The notes beneath the pieces are model-generated. The model worked only from the letters and a program-made list of their open reading frames with translations. It did not search any database and had not been told where the DNA came from. Made by a program: the position numbers and the translations under genes. A stretch of 64,000 nucleotides of DNA from Panaeolus papilionaceus (lineage: Eukaryota; Basidiomycota; Agaricomycetes; Agaricales). The DNA is taken from contig JADNRZ010000016.1 in the NCBI GenBank assembly GCA_015501605.1, forward strand, positions 744,001-808,000, written 5' to 3'. This document shows positions 33,370 through 46,029 of the stretch, piece by piece. The first letter of the stretch is position 1, and every line of letters starts with the position of its first letter.

Positions 33370-34185
33370 GCACGGTGAGGGTGGTAGGAGGGTGAAATGA
33401 GGAGGGTAAGGACGATATGAAGCGAGAAGGAGAGCAGAAAAGCGAGCATGTGAGTGAGGATAATTAAACAATAAAAATACCACCCACCTTTCTAATCAGA
33501 TTTCCACCAAAAAAACCACCTAGCACCCATGGGATGACTGCCCGATTATGGATATCGTCCGGGTGGAACCACATTAGATCAAGGCAAGGTGGGGTAGGGT
33601 TCGCCAGTAATTGAATGTCAGGTTCAAACTGTCAAGCACTACTGCAGAGCAGGAGGTAGTGACAACAAATACTAACCACAAAAGCCCCTTCATGCAGAAT
33701 CTTCTGCGCCCGCAAGAGCGTTATTGTTTCCCTTCTGCATGTTCGTTAGCATTGACATTCCTATGTTTCAGGGGAATGGGTTTGTGTTGAGACTAAGAGA
33801 TGGAAGAGGAACAATATAACGCACCATAAAACCCATACACTTGTGTAGATTATCTGCTTTCGTTGAGTAGAGTGACGGAATCTGGGTACATAGGTAGAGG
33901 AATTGGATTTGTTGATCAATTGAGAGTGAGTGAAAGTGTTGGGGGAACACTTACCTTGCCTCTAACGCGAACAATCACGATACTGTCCAAGACTCTAATG
34001 ACCTCTATCCACAAAATCTCCCTACACCACGACACCACCATGCCAGTCATCCACGCAAAAACATTCCAAAAGCCGAACCCAAAGACAAAACAAAAAACGC
34101 AAAAATATCAGTCCCCCCTCCTACAACCAAAACTGTGAAAGGTACATACAATAAAATATAACTTGTCCCCAAGACATCGCTGTCC
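33370..34185 (-). pseudogene. PP6-type phosphatase fragment, copy C
   Basis: Matches intron 6 back to the end of exon 1 of the complete gene at 50,869-52,421. Exon 6 is visible near 33,492-33,585 and exon 5 near 33,680-33,730. Exons 3 and 2 are near 33,840-34,025 and the end of exon 1 is near 34,145-34,185. Exon 7, with the C-terminal third, and most of exon 1 are missing, so no active enzyme can be made. At the exon 1/intron 1 border this copy reads TTTATT|gtatgt, a normal GT donor, unlike the complete copy. The right end breaks into unrelated sequence near 34,185. Confidence 0.85.
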
Positions 34186-34601
34186 TGTGGGTGTAGAGCT
34201 AGGAAGCGATGATCCCATACCAATTTCTCCTAGAACCTTTTATTCCAGTAGATCATCAACAGATAAGGTGGTTGGGTGGTTAAACGAATATTTGTGTTCG
34301 AGTTTGTGGCCAAGGCAATATATCTAACTGCCAATAAGTTAGGTTTCATAACATGGTCCGTTGATAATGACTGGATAGACGGGAGTGGAGGGTGGGCAAG
34401 GAAAGAATAAAATACCACGCACAGCGGGAGGTTCTGCGGCGAGGCAGGTGCGAATGTAATGAATAAGGAGAGAGAGGTTCAGCTTGTGAATTTTCCATGA
34501 CGTCATGGATGTCCTTGCGCTCATGTGACAAATTTTTAAACTTGCTAAATTTAAAACTTGGTCCAAAAATAACAGCGTGTTTAAAATCCGTGTTGCGTTG
34601 C
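34186..34601. other. Linker between phosphatase copy C and unit X2
   Basis: No gene supported. The minus-strand frame here continues from the X2 exon only because of a frameshifting deletion. Confidence 0.3.
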
Positions 34602-34795
34602 CTTTTGAAGTTTGTACGGGATCGGAAGGACATCAAAGTTGCATGATTTGAAATGAGTAGGTTGAATTTGTCATGGCGAACGCCTCTCCAAGTGCGCTTG
34701 AAGCGAAGCTTTACATTGATGTCAGTGCTTCGCTCAGCATGGTGGCTGACAAAACCCTCCTCTGTTGCTGCAAGATCGATGGGATTACACATCGG
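34346..34795 (-). pseudogene. X2 copy of the unknown minus-strand exon
   Basis: Same exon as at 1-225, starting after CTCAG with an ATG at 34,792. A 25-base deletion between short direct repeats (GCAAC...ACAAC) shifts the frame after NLLI.N.AT, so the long frame beyond that point is probably not native. In the true frame a stop follows shortly after YKLQKATQHGF. The four silent differences to X1 lie before the deletion. Confidence 0.45.
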
Positions 34796-34966
34796 CTGAG
34801 ATCCAGAGTTGGGTCAGCCTCCACTCAGAATTGTGATATAAGGGAATCAATCGCAATTTGACCTCATTAGTTTCATATTCATCCTTTGTTGTTCATATAC
34901 GACAATCTACTTCCACTCCCAAATTGCACGCTTTATAATTCTTTAACACCTCCTCCCATCCTTGTA

Positions 34967-35725
34967 ATGGACAATCCCCCAAGCGATCCAAAGCTCTCGA
35001 GCTCGTCCCGGCTGGTTTCTAGTTTACAAATGCCCACCAATACTCTGTATGTCGCTCTCTCAGCTCTTTATCACCATGTAGAGCCCATATATTATTTAGC
35101 CAAGGTGACTGGTCGTGAACACACGATCTGACCGACCTGACTATCGGTGCTCAATTTCCGCCGGGCGGTTGACGAATGTTCGACGGAGCTAATGATGGCG
35201 AAAATTGGAGCTAAGTGTAAGTCTGTTTCGTCTGTCTGAGCTGAAATGGACGTGTACTAATCAGCTTGTTGTGTTTAAAACCATAACAGCCATCTATCAA
35301 CAACTATATGGGCGGTGGACTGGGGTGGTGTGTTGATGTTACGGTCCCTCACTGGCACCTGTGTGTGAGAAGGACCCGGGACCCCACCAGCATACTGATG
35401 GCAATGAGCTTGGAACCCGACCTTCGTTTATGTGGTAACACATGGATACGTGTGCTGTGAGTGACTTACCTTGCTTTATCTCTATCTCCCTCGACCTACC
35501 TGTGTAGTTCTCTGTTCTTCATATCCACCATAACCCAAATTGACACTTGCTTTCTACATCCAGCGCAGTACAAGCCTACCAATGTTGCCGTTACATCTGA
35601 TGCAAGGCGGTGGTCTTATTGGTTCTGCGCTAAGCAGTGCCTGTATCAACCAATGGTGTTCACAGCCGAGCCTTTTCATCTCCGTCTCGGAAGAGATGAT
35701 CCCGGAGCGCTGGTATTGGCGCTAG
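34967..35725 (+). CDS. X2 copy of the candidate spliced gene
   Basis: Same exon-like segments as 1056-1814: MDNPPSDPKLSSSSRLVSSL from 34,967, then the VVDECSTELMMAK, GGGLGWCVDVTVPHWH and MLPLHLMQGGGLIGS blocks, stopping at 35,725. Splice signals are conserved with X1. The same phase problem applies, so a functional product is not established. No domain recognised. Confidence 0.3.
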
Positions 35726-36466
35726 TTGGTCAGCAGGGAATTTGAAGAAACAGACGTGACATAGGCTTCTGGGTTTGTAGGTGTGCTTGATTGTTGTAAT
35801 GTATGTAGCGTGTAATCGAATAAATAAACGCATTGATTTCGGGTTTTTTGGTTTGAACGAGTAAGGGATGGTCGCTTACAAGTATGCCTGTTATGAAAAT
35901 AAGAGCTTAAGACTGAGATTTGAGTAGGAAAGATACGAGGGACAAGAGGGTGAAAGATATAACTGAAATATTTATTACACATTCGGCTATGTAACACGTA
36001 GCGTTGTACGACCTGTCATGATGATCCTGAGCGCTCGTACAGCGCCTCAAAATACCTAACGTCGCGTTCCCTGTCTCACCACTTGGTGGATAACATTATT
36101 TTAGTAGTCCGCCGCACAATCAACGTTACTATAATCTGGGTCGTTTGTGTCAGCCCCCACCATATTTTGGATATAAATTCGACGCAGCAGGTTAGATGCC
36201 CCCAACCGCCTTATCTTCTGTTATTTGTCTACGAAGACTTCGTTGCAAAGTGCAGACCTTTTTCTATCTTTTTCTACACCTTTCATTGTCTTCCAACTCC
36301 CATTTTCTTTTCATTTCTCACTCACAATCATGACCGACCCCCCAACCCTCCCCCCGTCCGCAACCTCCACTCAGCTGGTTTCAAGTTTACAAATTCCCAG
36401 CGGTGACTCGTACGTTGCTCTACACCACAATACCATTGTCAATGCCGATTTATTTGAATGCTAATA

Positions 36467-39405
36467 CAGTATAGTGCCGGTCCTTGGGACAAGATTATTT
36501 CAACGCCAATTACTCTGTCCCCTTGTAATTTTTAATAAAATAAAATATATATACATGAAGAGGTTGTTTATAGCTATCTAAACTGTAAAAATTATAGGTG
36601 GTTTCTAGACTAGAAAAATTATAATTTGAGGAAAGAGATTTGAGGTAAAATGGTCACATTCACATTCCTTGGGACAACGTGACCAACGTCTTCAGCATGC
36701 CATTTTCACTTCACACGCCGTCACGTTCATCTTCGTCTTCATCATCATCCTCATCTTCTTCTTCATCTTCATCGACAACGGCCTCCACCATGTCAGGCAT
36801 CTTAGGTTTCGGGGGACATTTTGGCCTTTTGGGCAAATATTTCTTTGGCATCCCCTCCTCCTTGAGCTTGGCACACTCAGCATTCCATAAGCGGAGAGCC
36901 TGATCATGGGTTTCTTTAATCAACCTCCACTCCTCATCCATCCTCGTCTGCATCTCCTTTCTCGTTACTCGCATCGAAATTCTCTGATTCTTCTCATCCT
37001 CCTTTCGCTTCCTTTTCTCCTCCTGTTGAAGAACCCTCTCCCTTATCTCATCCCCGGAAAAGATCTGCCCTTTTGATGAATCAACAACAAATGTACGTGT
37101 TGATCCCTTATCCTTCTCCTTTCCATAGAGTGCCCCATTTAACTTTCGTAAATGCAGATTCTGGATGATCATGGTTGCATTAGATGTCTCTATGATGTTG
37201 GTTTGGAGTGTCGATAGAGTATGTGCGTGAGACAGGTGAGTTTTAAGTGTTTCAATCTCCTGCAAGAGCTCATCAGCCGTGTTTCTTGTTTGAACAGGCC
37301 GGGATGCGAGAGACCAATCAGGCATCAGGTCAAGCTGAGCAGTGCGAAGAAGAGGAGCCATTATGGGGACAGAGGATGTGATGGGTGAAGCAGAAAGCAG
37401 CGCCGAAGCCGATGTGGAGGCTAAACCACCATACATCATCCACATACGTTTGGATGGTGTTTCTGGTGATCCACTGCTCAGCTCAAGGGTGCTCTCATGG
37501 GTCCGCTTGCGTGTGGGGGTTGATGGAACAGTAGGGGGGGCTGGATTGTGCAAAGCATGTGTGGATGGTGAGATATCGAAGGAGGTTGGTGGGTTTGAAG
37601 TGAATGCTGCTAGGACTGCACGCACCGGGCTGGGCTGCGGGAGAGGGAACCCACCTTGGGTTGAGGTGGTTACACTTGGTTTCATCTGTGCTTCCGTGAT
37701 AACCTCACGGTTGAATGGATGGATACCCGTGCTACTAAAGGCAGCCAAAATGGTGTCGGGGGTGAACGCAGCTTTATAAGCGCGGCTCCATAAGATGGTA
37801 AAGTCGTCTTTGGAAACCTTTCGCATGTTCTCTTCCTCGAATTTGACAATCTCTTGCTTCCAGGCTTCTTTCATCCTCGCAAAACACACCACATCCAGGC
37901 CTTGAAGAGCATGTGTGCAGTGCGCAGGATATCCCAGAAGGATGATATTGTTTGCACGTGCGTAATCAATAAATGGCAGGGTGTAATGGGAACTGTGGCC
38001 GTCAAGGAGAAGTACGCGCTGCTTCCCTCCTGCCTTCTCCTTCGTGTACTTGTCGAAGACTTGTTCAAGCCAATTGCGACCAAGTTTCTTATTGGTCCAC
38101 CCCCGATCACTCATTGCAAGTCTGTAAAGGTTAGTCAATATTACTGCAGTTACATCAGAATAATTAACTCACTTTGCATCAACCTCCTCGTCATTCCCCT
38201 CTGTCCATGACTCCCTGACCTTTCTTCCCTTGAATACCAGCACGGGACAGATAGAGGTGCCATCGGCACAGATCGTCACAACTGCAGTGACATTCTCTCG
38301 GTCTGCCCCTCCTTGCTTGTGTTGTGTTTTTGTCCCCCTTGCCCCAACCACCCTTTCCTTTCCGGTGTAACCCATCGGAAACCCACTCTCATCCATTCCA
38401 TAAATGTTTCCTGGCTCTATTCCACCCTTCACAATAAATTCCTCCACAAGATCAAACCACGACTTGACTGCCTCTGGGTTGAGTGATCTTGCTTGCTGCA
38501 TGTCAAGTGGTTTGCTCCAATGTGTTGATAAGCAATGATGATGTCGATCTAGAAAAGCATAGATCCATTTTGGGCCCACACGAGTGCATTGAGTCCCTAG
38601 CCGGCCTTGTCGAAGAAAGTCAGCAAACTGCGTAATTGTGCTGTGCTTCATGGGCATTCCTCGATCTGCAGACTCGAGAATTAATTCTACAAGTTTCTTT
38701 TCTTCTGTAGGCGTGAGTTTCTGTTTGGTAGCATTGAATTCCAGCATGGTGCTCCCCTTGCGATCCAAAAACCGTTGTAAGGATGACCGCTTGACTCCAG
38801 GATACATTTCTTCGGCTTGTCGCATTGTTAACTTGGGGCCGCCATTAGTTTGTGATGTCAGATAAGCTTCTGCTGCCAATCTAAGCTGTGCATCAGCAGT
38901 GCGATTGGCCTTGTGCTTCTTTACACGGAGGGAGAGTGGCTTTGAGGGCATTCCCAGACAGTCAATTGTTCTTAGTGAGGAGAAACAGACCCGACACGGG
39001 GGATTTCCACGCACTGAGTCCATCAATCAACAATCCCTGATGTCACGCTGAGCATTGTTTACTGGTTTGCAGACGCATTTTTGCACTGATTCTCACCGTT
39101 TTAGATATTTTAGAAAGCCCTGCATCGTAGCTACAGGGCCATATAAATTTTGGCAAAGGATGTGGCCCCAATATGGTGCAGGGGAGGATAGACACTGATG
39201 GACTTGCCAAAAACAGCAAATTTTCAAGAAAGATTTCGTCGTTGCAGTACATGCCGTTGCTGAATATTTACAAAAATTGAGATATAGATGTATCCTATTA
39301 ATATCTATAAGTATGTAAAGTTTCAAGTGGATTGAGCACGAATTGCGTCCGGTATTCACGTTTGTCCCAAGGAATATGTTTGTCCCAAGGACCGGCACTA
39401 TACTG
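36467..39405 (-). mobile_element. Apparently intact pogo/Fot1-type transposon
   Basis: 2,939 bp with terminal inverted repeats starting CAGTATAGTGCCGGTCCTTG and ending with its inverse, flanked by TA duplications (36,465-36,466 and 39,406-39,407). Unit X1 has the empty site GAATGCTAATATCTTGAC at about 2355-2372 with a single TA. A TTGTCCCAAGGA motif repeats inside both ends (about 36,662 and 39,361), probably a transposase-binding site. It encodes one full-length spliced transposase. CpG is retained and no lesions are seen, so it looks recent and possibly active. Confidence 0.95.
36711..39026 (-). CDS. Pogo/Fot1-like DDE transposase, two exons
   Basis: Exons 39,026-38,173 and 38,121-36,711; the intron has gtgagt, TTGACTAAC branch and TTACAG signals and keeps the frame (AK|LAMSDRGW). 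About 754 residues. Domain order: an N-terminal HTH (LTMRQAEEMYPGVKRSSLQR), then a CENP-B-type HTH (LTPTEEKKLVELILESADRG ... GPKWIYAFLDRH). The DDE_1 catalytic domain follows, with IYGMDESGF (first Asp), VLLLDGHSSH (second Asp) and HALQGLDVVCFARMK (third Asp), a DDD triad as in pogo relatives. The C-terminal half is serine/threonine-rich, then a charged coiled coil (EEKRKRKEDEKNQRI) and an acidic tail of alternating D/E encoded by a GAT/GAA-type microsatellite at about 36,725-36,775. No frameshift or stop. Alternative start codons within the first 30 residues are possible. Confidence 0.93.
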
Positions 39406-41719
39406 TATCTTGACTAATTAATTATAGCTATCTTCAACCGGGGCTGATCCCCACTATGCGACCTCGTTTATGACCGCACTGCTTGCCGTGGCGCTGCCAT
39501 CTCGTCTCATGCAACCCTCACGCTTAGTCATTTTTGAATTCAGGCATGTGTTGCCTGCTTCACGCGCAACGCTACTCGTCGAGGACTGCACACATCGGCC
39601 TGAGCAATGGTCAAATCGATATATACCAGACCGAGGATCGTCGCTCAGCCGCTTGGTCCTGGGAAGACTTCATGTCAGGGATGACGTCCTTCATGTCGAC
39701 TTATCGACTACGCAGTTATCTTGACAATGTAGTCATCCTCGTCGATCCTCGAAATTGGGAGCGGGTGTGTGAAGACCGTGCATGACCTTGATTTCGAATC
39801 CGGATCGGGATCTGAGGTGTCTGGTATGTCCCAACTCCTTTCTTCCTCTTCCTCGCACTTGAGGTTGGGTTTTTTTCGATTTCTAATTGGATTATTTATT
39901 ATGGCTATTGCCTTTAGACTGTGTGCGTTCGAATGATAGACCGCATCAACGCCTGTGTTATGGCCCACTTTGTATATATGATATGATCACCGGATGGCCA
40001 GCATTACCACCACCGACCAAGGGCTGTGTGTGAGGCGAGACACAACAAGCGCGCTGTCACACCACTGAGCAAGATGCTTGTGGGCATACAAAGAGGAGAA
40101 AAGGGGTCACACGGCGGACTGGGGAGGGTTGTTTTCGAAATGCAGCCCCCACAGCAAATTCAATGATGGGGGTAAGTGAGATGATACCTTTTGCTGGAAT
40201 TAAACTGTTCAACTCATATTACATCTATTGCCCCCTGGCAGTTCACAGAGAATGGACGATTGCATTCGATATACCAAGGATAAGGGCACTCCACCTTCGA
40301 ATTCTAGCGCCATCGTCCACCCGCCTTTGATAAGACCAGAGTCAGACCCTGTTATGTCAGCTTATTCAAGCAATCGCGGAACAGGCATGCCAGTGCGGCC
40401 CCGGCGCACCCCACCCTATCATAAACCTGGTCTACCCAGCGCCTGCTTTGTCTTCTCAAGGTCTCACCTCGACGTAAAGAATCTGCGCGGGATTTCGGAG
40501 GGCTGCTGTGGATGTGATGTGTCAGTTCCCCATGCGAAAAGGGAATGAAAACGCAACGGCAAGTAAGTGTTCATACCTTTTGCGTCTACAATATGTTGAA
40601 GCCAATATTGATCATTTTATTTACTTTTGTTTTGTTTTTTTGAAGCACTTAGGCACAACCCCGACGACTCGACCTCGATTCGCCTTCATTACAACTATAT
40701 CATCCCCTCGTTTGCCTTTCCTGAGCAACTCTCATTCAGAGATGTATGATTACCGAAAGCGACCAACCCCGCACCTAGACCCATTTGAATGCGCGGTACA
40801 GTCTTCAATCCACGTACATCCAAGGCGGACACTTTCAATACGTCCTAGTGCTGCACCCACCACTCTTTGATGACTCTCTGAATCATCCTCTATCACACCG
40901 CCATGGCTTTTGGTCTTCGTGCCCTATCAGACTTGGTCTATCGGCAATGCCTTGCCACTTACAGGGTCTCGCCTCCTGACATACGGCACCATCTAGCGTT
41001 ATGCCAGCGCTTCGAAGTACCGGTGATATCGCAAAACCCATGCTCGTGGTGGTTCACATCAAAATACGGGCGGGCCCGGGTTACCACGAAGTCATCTGCT
41101 TGATTTATCCGCATCCTATGTATGTGCGCGACTACGCCCTTGGTCGCCTCCTTCAGATACTCTGCGATATCAAAAGGGTACACACCCTTCGTCATCCCCA
41201 ATGACTACGTTTCGCCTCGGGCCTCTCAGGACCTCGTCTCGTAATAACTCGAATCAGCGATAGACGATCAATAGAGAACATTGGACACCTGGGAATTGGA
41301 GTGATCTGAAGAAGTCACATGGCTGCGTTCGAGATGGGTTCAGGTGAATGTCCGGAGTGGGGTCGATTAGGCTGGGTGGTGTGATTCCAGATCGGAGTGC
41401 TCCCTCTTGTTAGCGCCGTAGATATGTAGTAGCGTGTAATCAAATAAATAAATAATAGGTTTGTCAACTTAATTCCAACCTTGCATCAGTACATCACATC
41501 ACCAGTTAGTCGGGAGCCGAAGGCCACCATAAAAAATAGGAAAAATAATACAACACATTACTCATACACTACTCATATGCAACCCTCCTCTCCCCACCGC
41601 ATCCCAAATACCAACGCCCTCCCCTTCTTCTCCCTCTCCAACCACTACACAAAAATACGGCATTGTATTAACGCTCAGTCCCCCCCCCCCTTATCTCTCT
41701 CATTCTCAGACTGGAGCGG

Positions 41720-43870
41720 GTAGTCAAATAAATAAACGAATAAATGAATTCACTTCTACTTTGAATGATTTATACTCAATACGAGTACGGCATTTAAGAA
41801 AATATACGTCTAAGACTGAGCTTTGAGAAGGGAAGATACGGGGGAAGAGAGGACAGAACGATACGTTTGGTCGAAAAACTGGATTAAGCGTGTAGCTACG
41901 TAGCGCGTAGCGCAGCATGGTGATCCTGAGCGCTAGCACGGCGCTTAAAACTGCTGAACGTTGCGTTCTCTGTCTCGCCGCTCGGTGGATGACAGAATTC
42001 CAAGAGTCCACCGCACGATCGATCTAATTTAAACCAGGTCTTTCGAAACTGAAGGAGGCTTAATTTCTGTCAGCCTCCACCATATCGGATATAAATTCGA
42101 CGCCGTTAAGTGAGATACCCCCAACATATTCTGTGATTCGTCTTCTCAGATCTCTTCGCAAAGCGCACACTTTCTTTCTTTTTGCTCACAATCATGATCG
42201 GCCCTCTAATCTCGCCACCGCTTTTGATGGCCTCCCGACTGGTTTCAAGTTTACAAAATCCCACCATCACCCGTGCATCGGTCTGAGCGCTGGCAAAATC
42301 GGCAGTTGAGGATATGGGGAGCGGGCGCATGATAATGGGAGGAGGGAAACCCTATACCCATCAAATCGGGGTGTCGAGCTGTCTAGTATGTTTCTTCCTT
42401 CTTCGTCTTCCTCGAATTTGGGTTGTGCCCGATACTGACTGAATTATTTATTATTGCTATTTAGTATTAACTCCCAAATATACACGACATCCACCACGTC
42501 CACATCGACCTTATCATCCGGACGCGATCCTCAATGTCCACGGGCCATGACTACGTGTCGCCATGCAACTTGGTCACCGGCATCTGGCAGAGACTACGTT
42601 GGTCGATATTCCGCGCCTGGAGTCGTGGTTTTCCATTAACCGGAGTTGGACCACCCGACAGGAACTGACAACCTAGTGGTGAGTTATACGCGTTTAGCAC
42701 CTTTCATTGGTTTATGTCTGGATCTATCGTTATCATTTTATTGACTTTCTTTTTTTTTGGTTGTGTTTAGAGCACTTGTGCAGGACCCAGACGCTCCTCC
42801 TTGATCCAATTAGCCTTTTGCGCGACGACGTCATCCAACCGCGACCGACAGTCAGAAGCAGACGCACCACCGCGTGCCCATCGACTACTTCCAACCCTGG
42901 TTTACAGACCCCCCTGCATTTTCGCTCTCCGGGTCTCGTCCTGACATACCGAGGCGACAAGGTCGTATTCAGACTCGAACCCGTTGCAATGCGGGAAACA
43001 GGCTCAATCGGGGTTTACTCAAGGCGGACACCAGTGCGCGCTGCACCCACCCAATCATGGTGCCTCACAGGATCGTCGTCCTGCACCATATGCATTATGG
43101 TCTTCGATCTTCGTGCCCTGCCCTATCAGGCCTAGTCTACCTCTGCGTCCTCGATGTTGTCTCAGGGCTTGACATCCAGTCGTATCGACGTGAAATACGA
43201 CCCATATATACATCACGACGCATGTTCGAAGCCACGTCTACAACCAGTTAACTCATGCTGGTGGTGGTGGTTCACGTCCAATACGAGCGGCGTGTCTGGA
43301 TCACGCAGTCATCTACGCGTCTTCCTTAGCGTCATGAGCTATTGAAGCATCCCCATCATCCGTACGTCGGTACACCCTTGGTCGCTGCTTCAGCATGGAT
43401 CACAATGCCGAGTTTACTGTGTCCGCCTCACGCGCGCCTCTCAGATTTCATCCTGCTAATGACTCGGGATGAAGAGACAACCAAATGGAGAACATTGGAC
43501 GCGGGGGATCTGGACCGAACTAGACAAGGCGCATGGCCTGCGTTCGACGTGCGGGGTCGTATTCGAGTGAAGGTCGGGGTGAGAGAGGGCGAGTGAGTGA
43601 AATTGGGCGGGAAGTGGATCAATCTAAGGCTCAGTTTTCTCCCACTTGATGGAGGGTAAGGGTACTTGTCGGTGTGGATAGTGTAGTCTTGTATAGCAGG
43701 GTGTAATCAAATAAATATATAATTTGCAATTGTCAACATGTTAACTGAGGCTCGAATCAGAGCGTCTTCAGTTCGACGGGAGTGAATGTAAGGCTCTCAT
43801 AAAATAAAATCATAAATTCGTAGAAGTAAAAGCAATATATGGCTGAATAATACACTACTCGTACACTGCA
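41720..43870 (+). repeat. Repeat unit X3
   Basis: Near-identical to X4 over most of its length. Shared landmarks are CTAAGACTGAG.TTTGA, ATCGGATATAAATTCGACGC at 42,094 (TATA core), ATG at 42,194 with a SRLVSSLQ motif, and AATGGAGAACATTGGACGC near 43,484. At 42,877-43,251 several frames are open at once, the clearest being TYRGDKVVFRLEPVAMRETG. No recognised domain. The unit ends against the 3' end of phosphatase copy B, the same arrangement as X4 with the complete phosphatase gene, so unit plus phosphatase was duplicated together. Confidence 0.7.
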
Positions 43871-43874
43871 TAGA

Positions 43875-45227
43875 ACCCCTCTTCACCCCATCCCAAGTAC
43901 CCAACACCCTTCCCCTCTCCACCCCTTACACAAAATACGGCATCGTATTAACCCTCCGCCCCCCTTATCTCTCTCATTCTCCTCCGCCGCCTCATACGTC
44001 ACAAACTCCCTTCTCCCATCACTATGTACAGTCATAATACTCGCCAGGTTCCCGCACCGATAGCAGTAATTTGGGGCACTCCACACGGTGACGAGTGAGG
44101 AATCGAACATGTGTTTGTACCTTCTTGGACGAGTTGGTGGGCACGCGCTATAAGAGAGAGGGAGTTGACGTGGTTGAACTATGGGTCAAATGAAGAGTGA
44201 GGGAGGGCAGCGAAGTGAGTGAGGATACACAGAGGATAAGAGTACAACATCTACCTCTCTAACCACATTTCCACCAAGCAGCTATCCAGCGCCCCGAGGA
44301 CTAACTGCCCAATTATCAATATCTTCTCGGTCGGACCACATTAGATCTATGAGGTGGGGAGGGGAGGTTTGGTCAGTAAGTGATGGTCGGTGAGAGGTCG
44401 AATCCGAGGAAATCTATAATGGATGTCAGATATCAAATACCTACCACAAAAAGCCCCCTCATGCGGAATCTCCTGCGCCCGTGAGAGCGTCCTTATCGAG
44501 CCGGGTGTATGGATATCGGGGGATAGACCGCCGTGCACGCAGAGGACTGTGCCGTCGATGATCTGTCAGTTGGGTCAGTTGGTGACAAGGCGACAGGTTT
44601 TGAGGGAGATGAAGAAGGATTAGAGAGAGAGGTGAAAGGGGGTTGAGGGTAAGGGCTGAGAAGGAGAGAGGAGGAGAGGGGAGGAGATGAAAGGGGAGGA
44701 GATGAAAGGGGAGGAGATGAAAGGGGAGGAAGGGAAGAGGAGGGAGATGGGAGAGAGACGCACAGCAGCTAAATTCAAAAAATCAAAAACACCACAGCAC
44801 ATTTTCCATATTGTTGCGCTGCCGTATTTTTGCTGACATTCCTCTGTTAAAGGGATTGAGATAAGTACCACGAGGGTGAGGTGGAGTAATATCAGAGTGA
44901 AATCGAGACAACGCACCGTAAAATCCATATGCTTGTGTGATTTGTCTGCTTGTGTGATTACCTCTTAGAAGAGTGACACGGTCTGGGTATCTAGAGAGAA
45001 ATTACATTCATTGATTGAGAGATAGAGGGAGAGGGAAATGGAACGCACCTGGCCTTTAACGCGAACAATAACGATACTGTCTCTAGACTATAATGATCTC
45101 TATCCACAAAATCACCCTACACCACAAAATCCATGCAAAAACCCAAGACAAGGACATAAAGAGCATAAAACACATGAGTCCTCCCCCTCCCACATCCCAA
45201 AACTACGAAACATATGTGCCATAAAAT
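43875..45227 (-). pseudogene. PP6-type phosphatase, copy B (5' truncated, frameshifted)
   Basis: Copy of 50,869-52,189: exons 2-7 with their introns are present. Examples are [20 protein letters not shown] near 44,770-44,850, [20 protein letters not shown] near 44,480-44,540, and [16 protein letters not shown] near 44,050-44,100. Exon 1 is missing; the match stops at 45,227, inside the exon 1 end (CCATAAAA). Near 43,962-43,967 the C-run is six bases instead of seven, which shifts the frame and replaces the ...MPYFV end by an unrelated tail. The GC-type donor of intron 1 is also seen here (ATG|gcacat). Confidence 0.9.
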
Positions 45228-45239
45228 GTTTCGCGTATG

Positions 45240-46029
45240 CCAAGTTGACTCTGCGCTGACCTGGTTCACCGGTCACCTTTGGTTGAATTTCTGGAGGTGA
45301 TCGGCATTTTCCGCCGGACTGATCGCCGGAATCGTTCCCCTGAATTTCCAACTTACGAATGCCCTCCTGTTTTTGAACTGTTTTAGACAGTTTGAACTTC
45401 ATCCGTCTGAATTTAGCGTCTCTCGCTATAATTTCAATCTTTTTGTCGTTCCATCCTTTGAGTGTTGTCCCTCTTATTTTATAACCATCATTGTACTCGT
45501 ATTCTTAAAATGGAATTTTTCATAGGAGGACAACCGGGCCGCATGCAGTATTTCCACATAGCATTGAACGCTTTTCGAGATGATAGAACTCCCTTCATCT
45601 GTGTTAAGGCCTGGACCCCCAGAGCATTCAAGCACGACGGCTATCTTTAGGATGCTAACCTCTTCAACGAAAACGGAAAACGTTCACGATAAACGAGATA
45701 TCCGATGAGTGCAAACTGGGTGGGATAGTAAAATGCGAATGTGATTTCATGCTGACGGGCGACAGCGTGAATACACTGGTAAATGCGATATCTGATACCT
45801 TACGCGGTATTAACATTATCATTGGAAGACACTGTTCTGTAGGGTGGACATGGTTAAAGTTCTGTATAAACCAATTGCCTATTGCCCCCATGCCAGTGAA
45901 AAACCCTTTCGCCATGTCGAAGTCGTTCTGCACATCACACCCTAATATTTTTGCTGTAGGTAGAAAGTCATTGTAGCAATATCGAACTTCGTAATATGCT
46001 TTGTTATCATGGTTGCTATTGGACATCAT
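45240..46029 (-). CDS. Hypothetical gene fragment(s), minus strand
   Basis: Not recognised. Two protein-like segments lie on the minus strand. The first (46,029 to about 45,790) reads MSNSNHDNKAYYEVRYCYND then MAKGFFTGMGAIGNWFIQNF. The second (about 45,505 to 45,240) reads EYNDGYKIRGTTLKGWNDKK and EGIRKLEIQGNDSGDQSGGK, and its frame runs into phosphatase copy B at the duplication breakpoint. A spliced link between them is possible but not certain. The second segment is cut by the duplication border, so the gene is probably a truncated relic. Plus-strand frames in the same stretch (MEFFIGGQPGRMQYFHIALN, 45,510) compete and cannot be excluded. Confidence 0.3.

Larger units (their letters stand above)
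34602..41460 (+). repeat. Repeat unit X2, split by a pogo transposon
   Basis: The first 1.9 kb repeats X1 1-2528 without the 655-bp element. The second part (39,408-41,460) continues X after the pogo insertion. Differences from X1 in the left 2 kb are few and mostly CpG transitions. Contains GGATATAAATTCGACGC near 36,169 (a likely TATA core promoter, also in X3 and X4). About 160 bp further on is an ATG at 36,330 opening MTDPPTLPPSATSTQ and a LVSSLQIP motif. At 39,534-39,785 a frame reads AHIGLSNGQIDIYQTEDRRS then WSWEDFMSGMTSF, protein-like but unrecognised. Confidence 0.7.

Noticed and set aside
37342..37779. Plus-strand 145-residue frame opposite the pogo transposase
   Set aside because: Shadow of the transposase C-terminal region.
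42874..43251. Four overlapping plus-strand frames in X3 (also in X4 and X1)
   Set aside because: Protein-like pieces exist in more than one frame and no splice model joins them. Kept only as part of the repeat unit.
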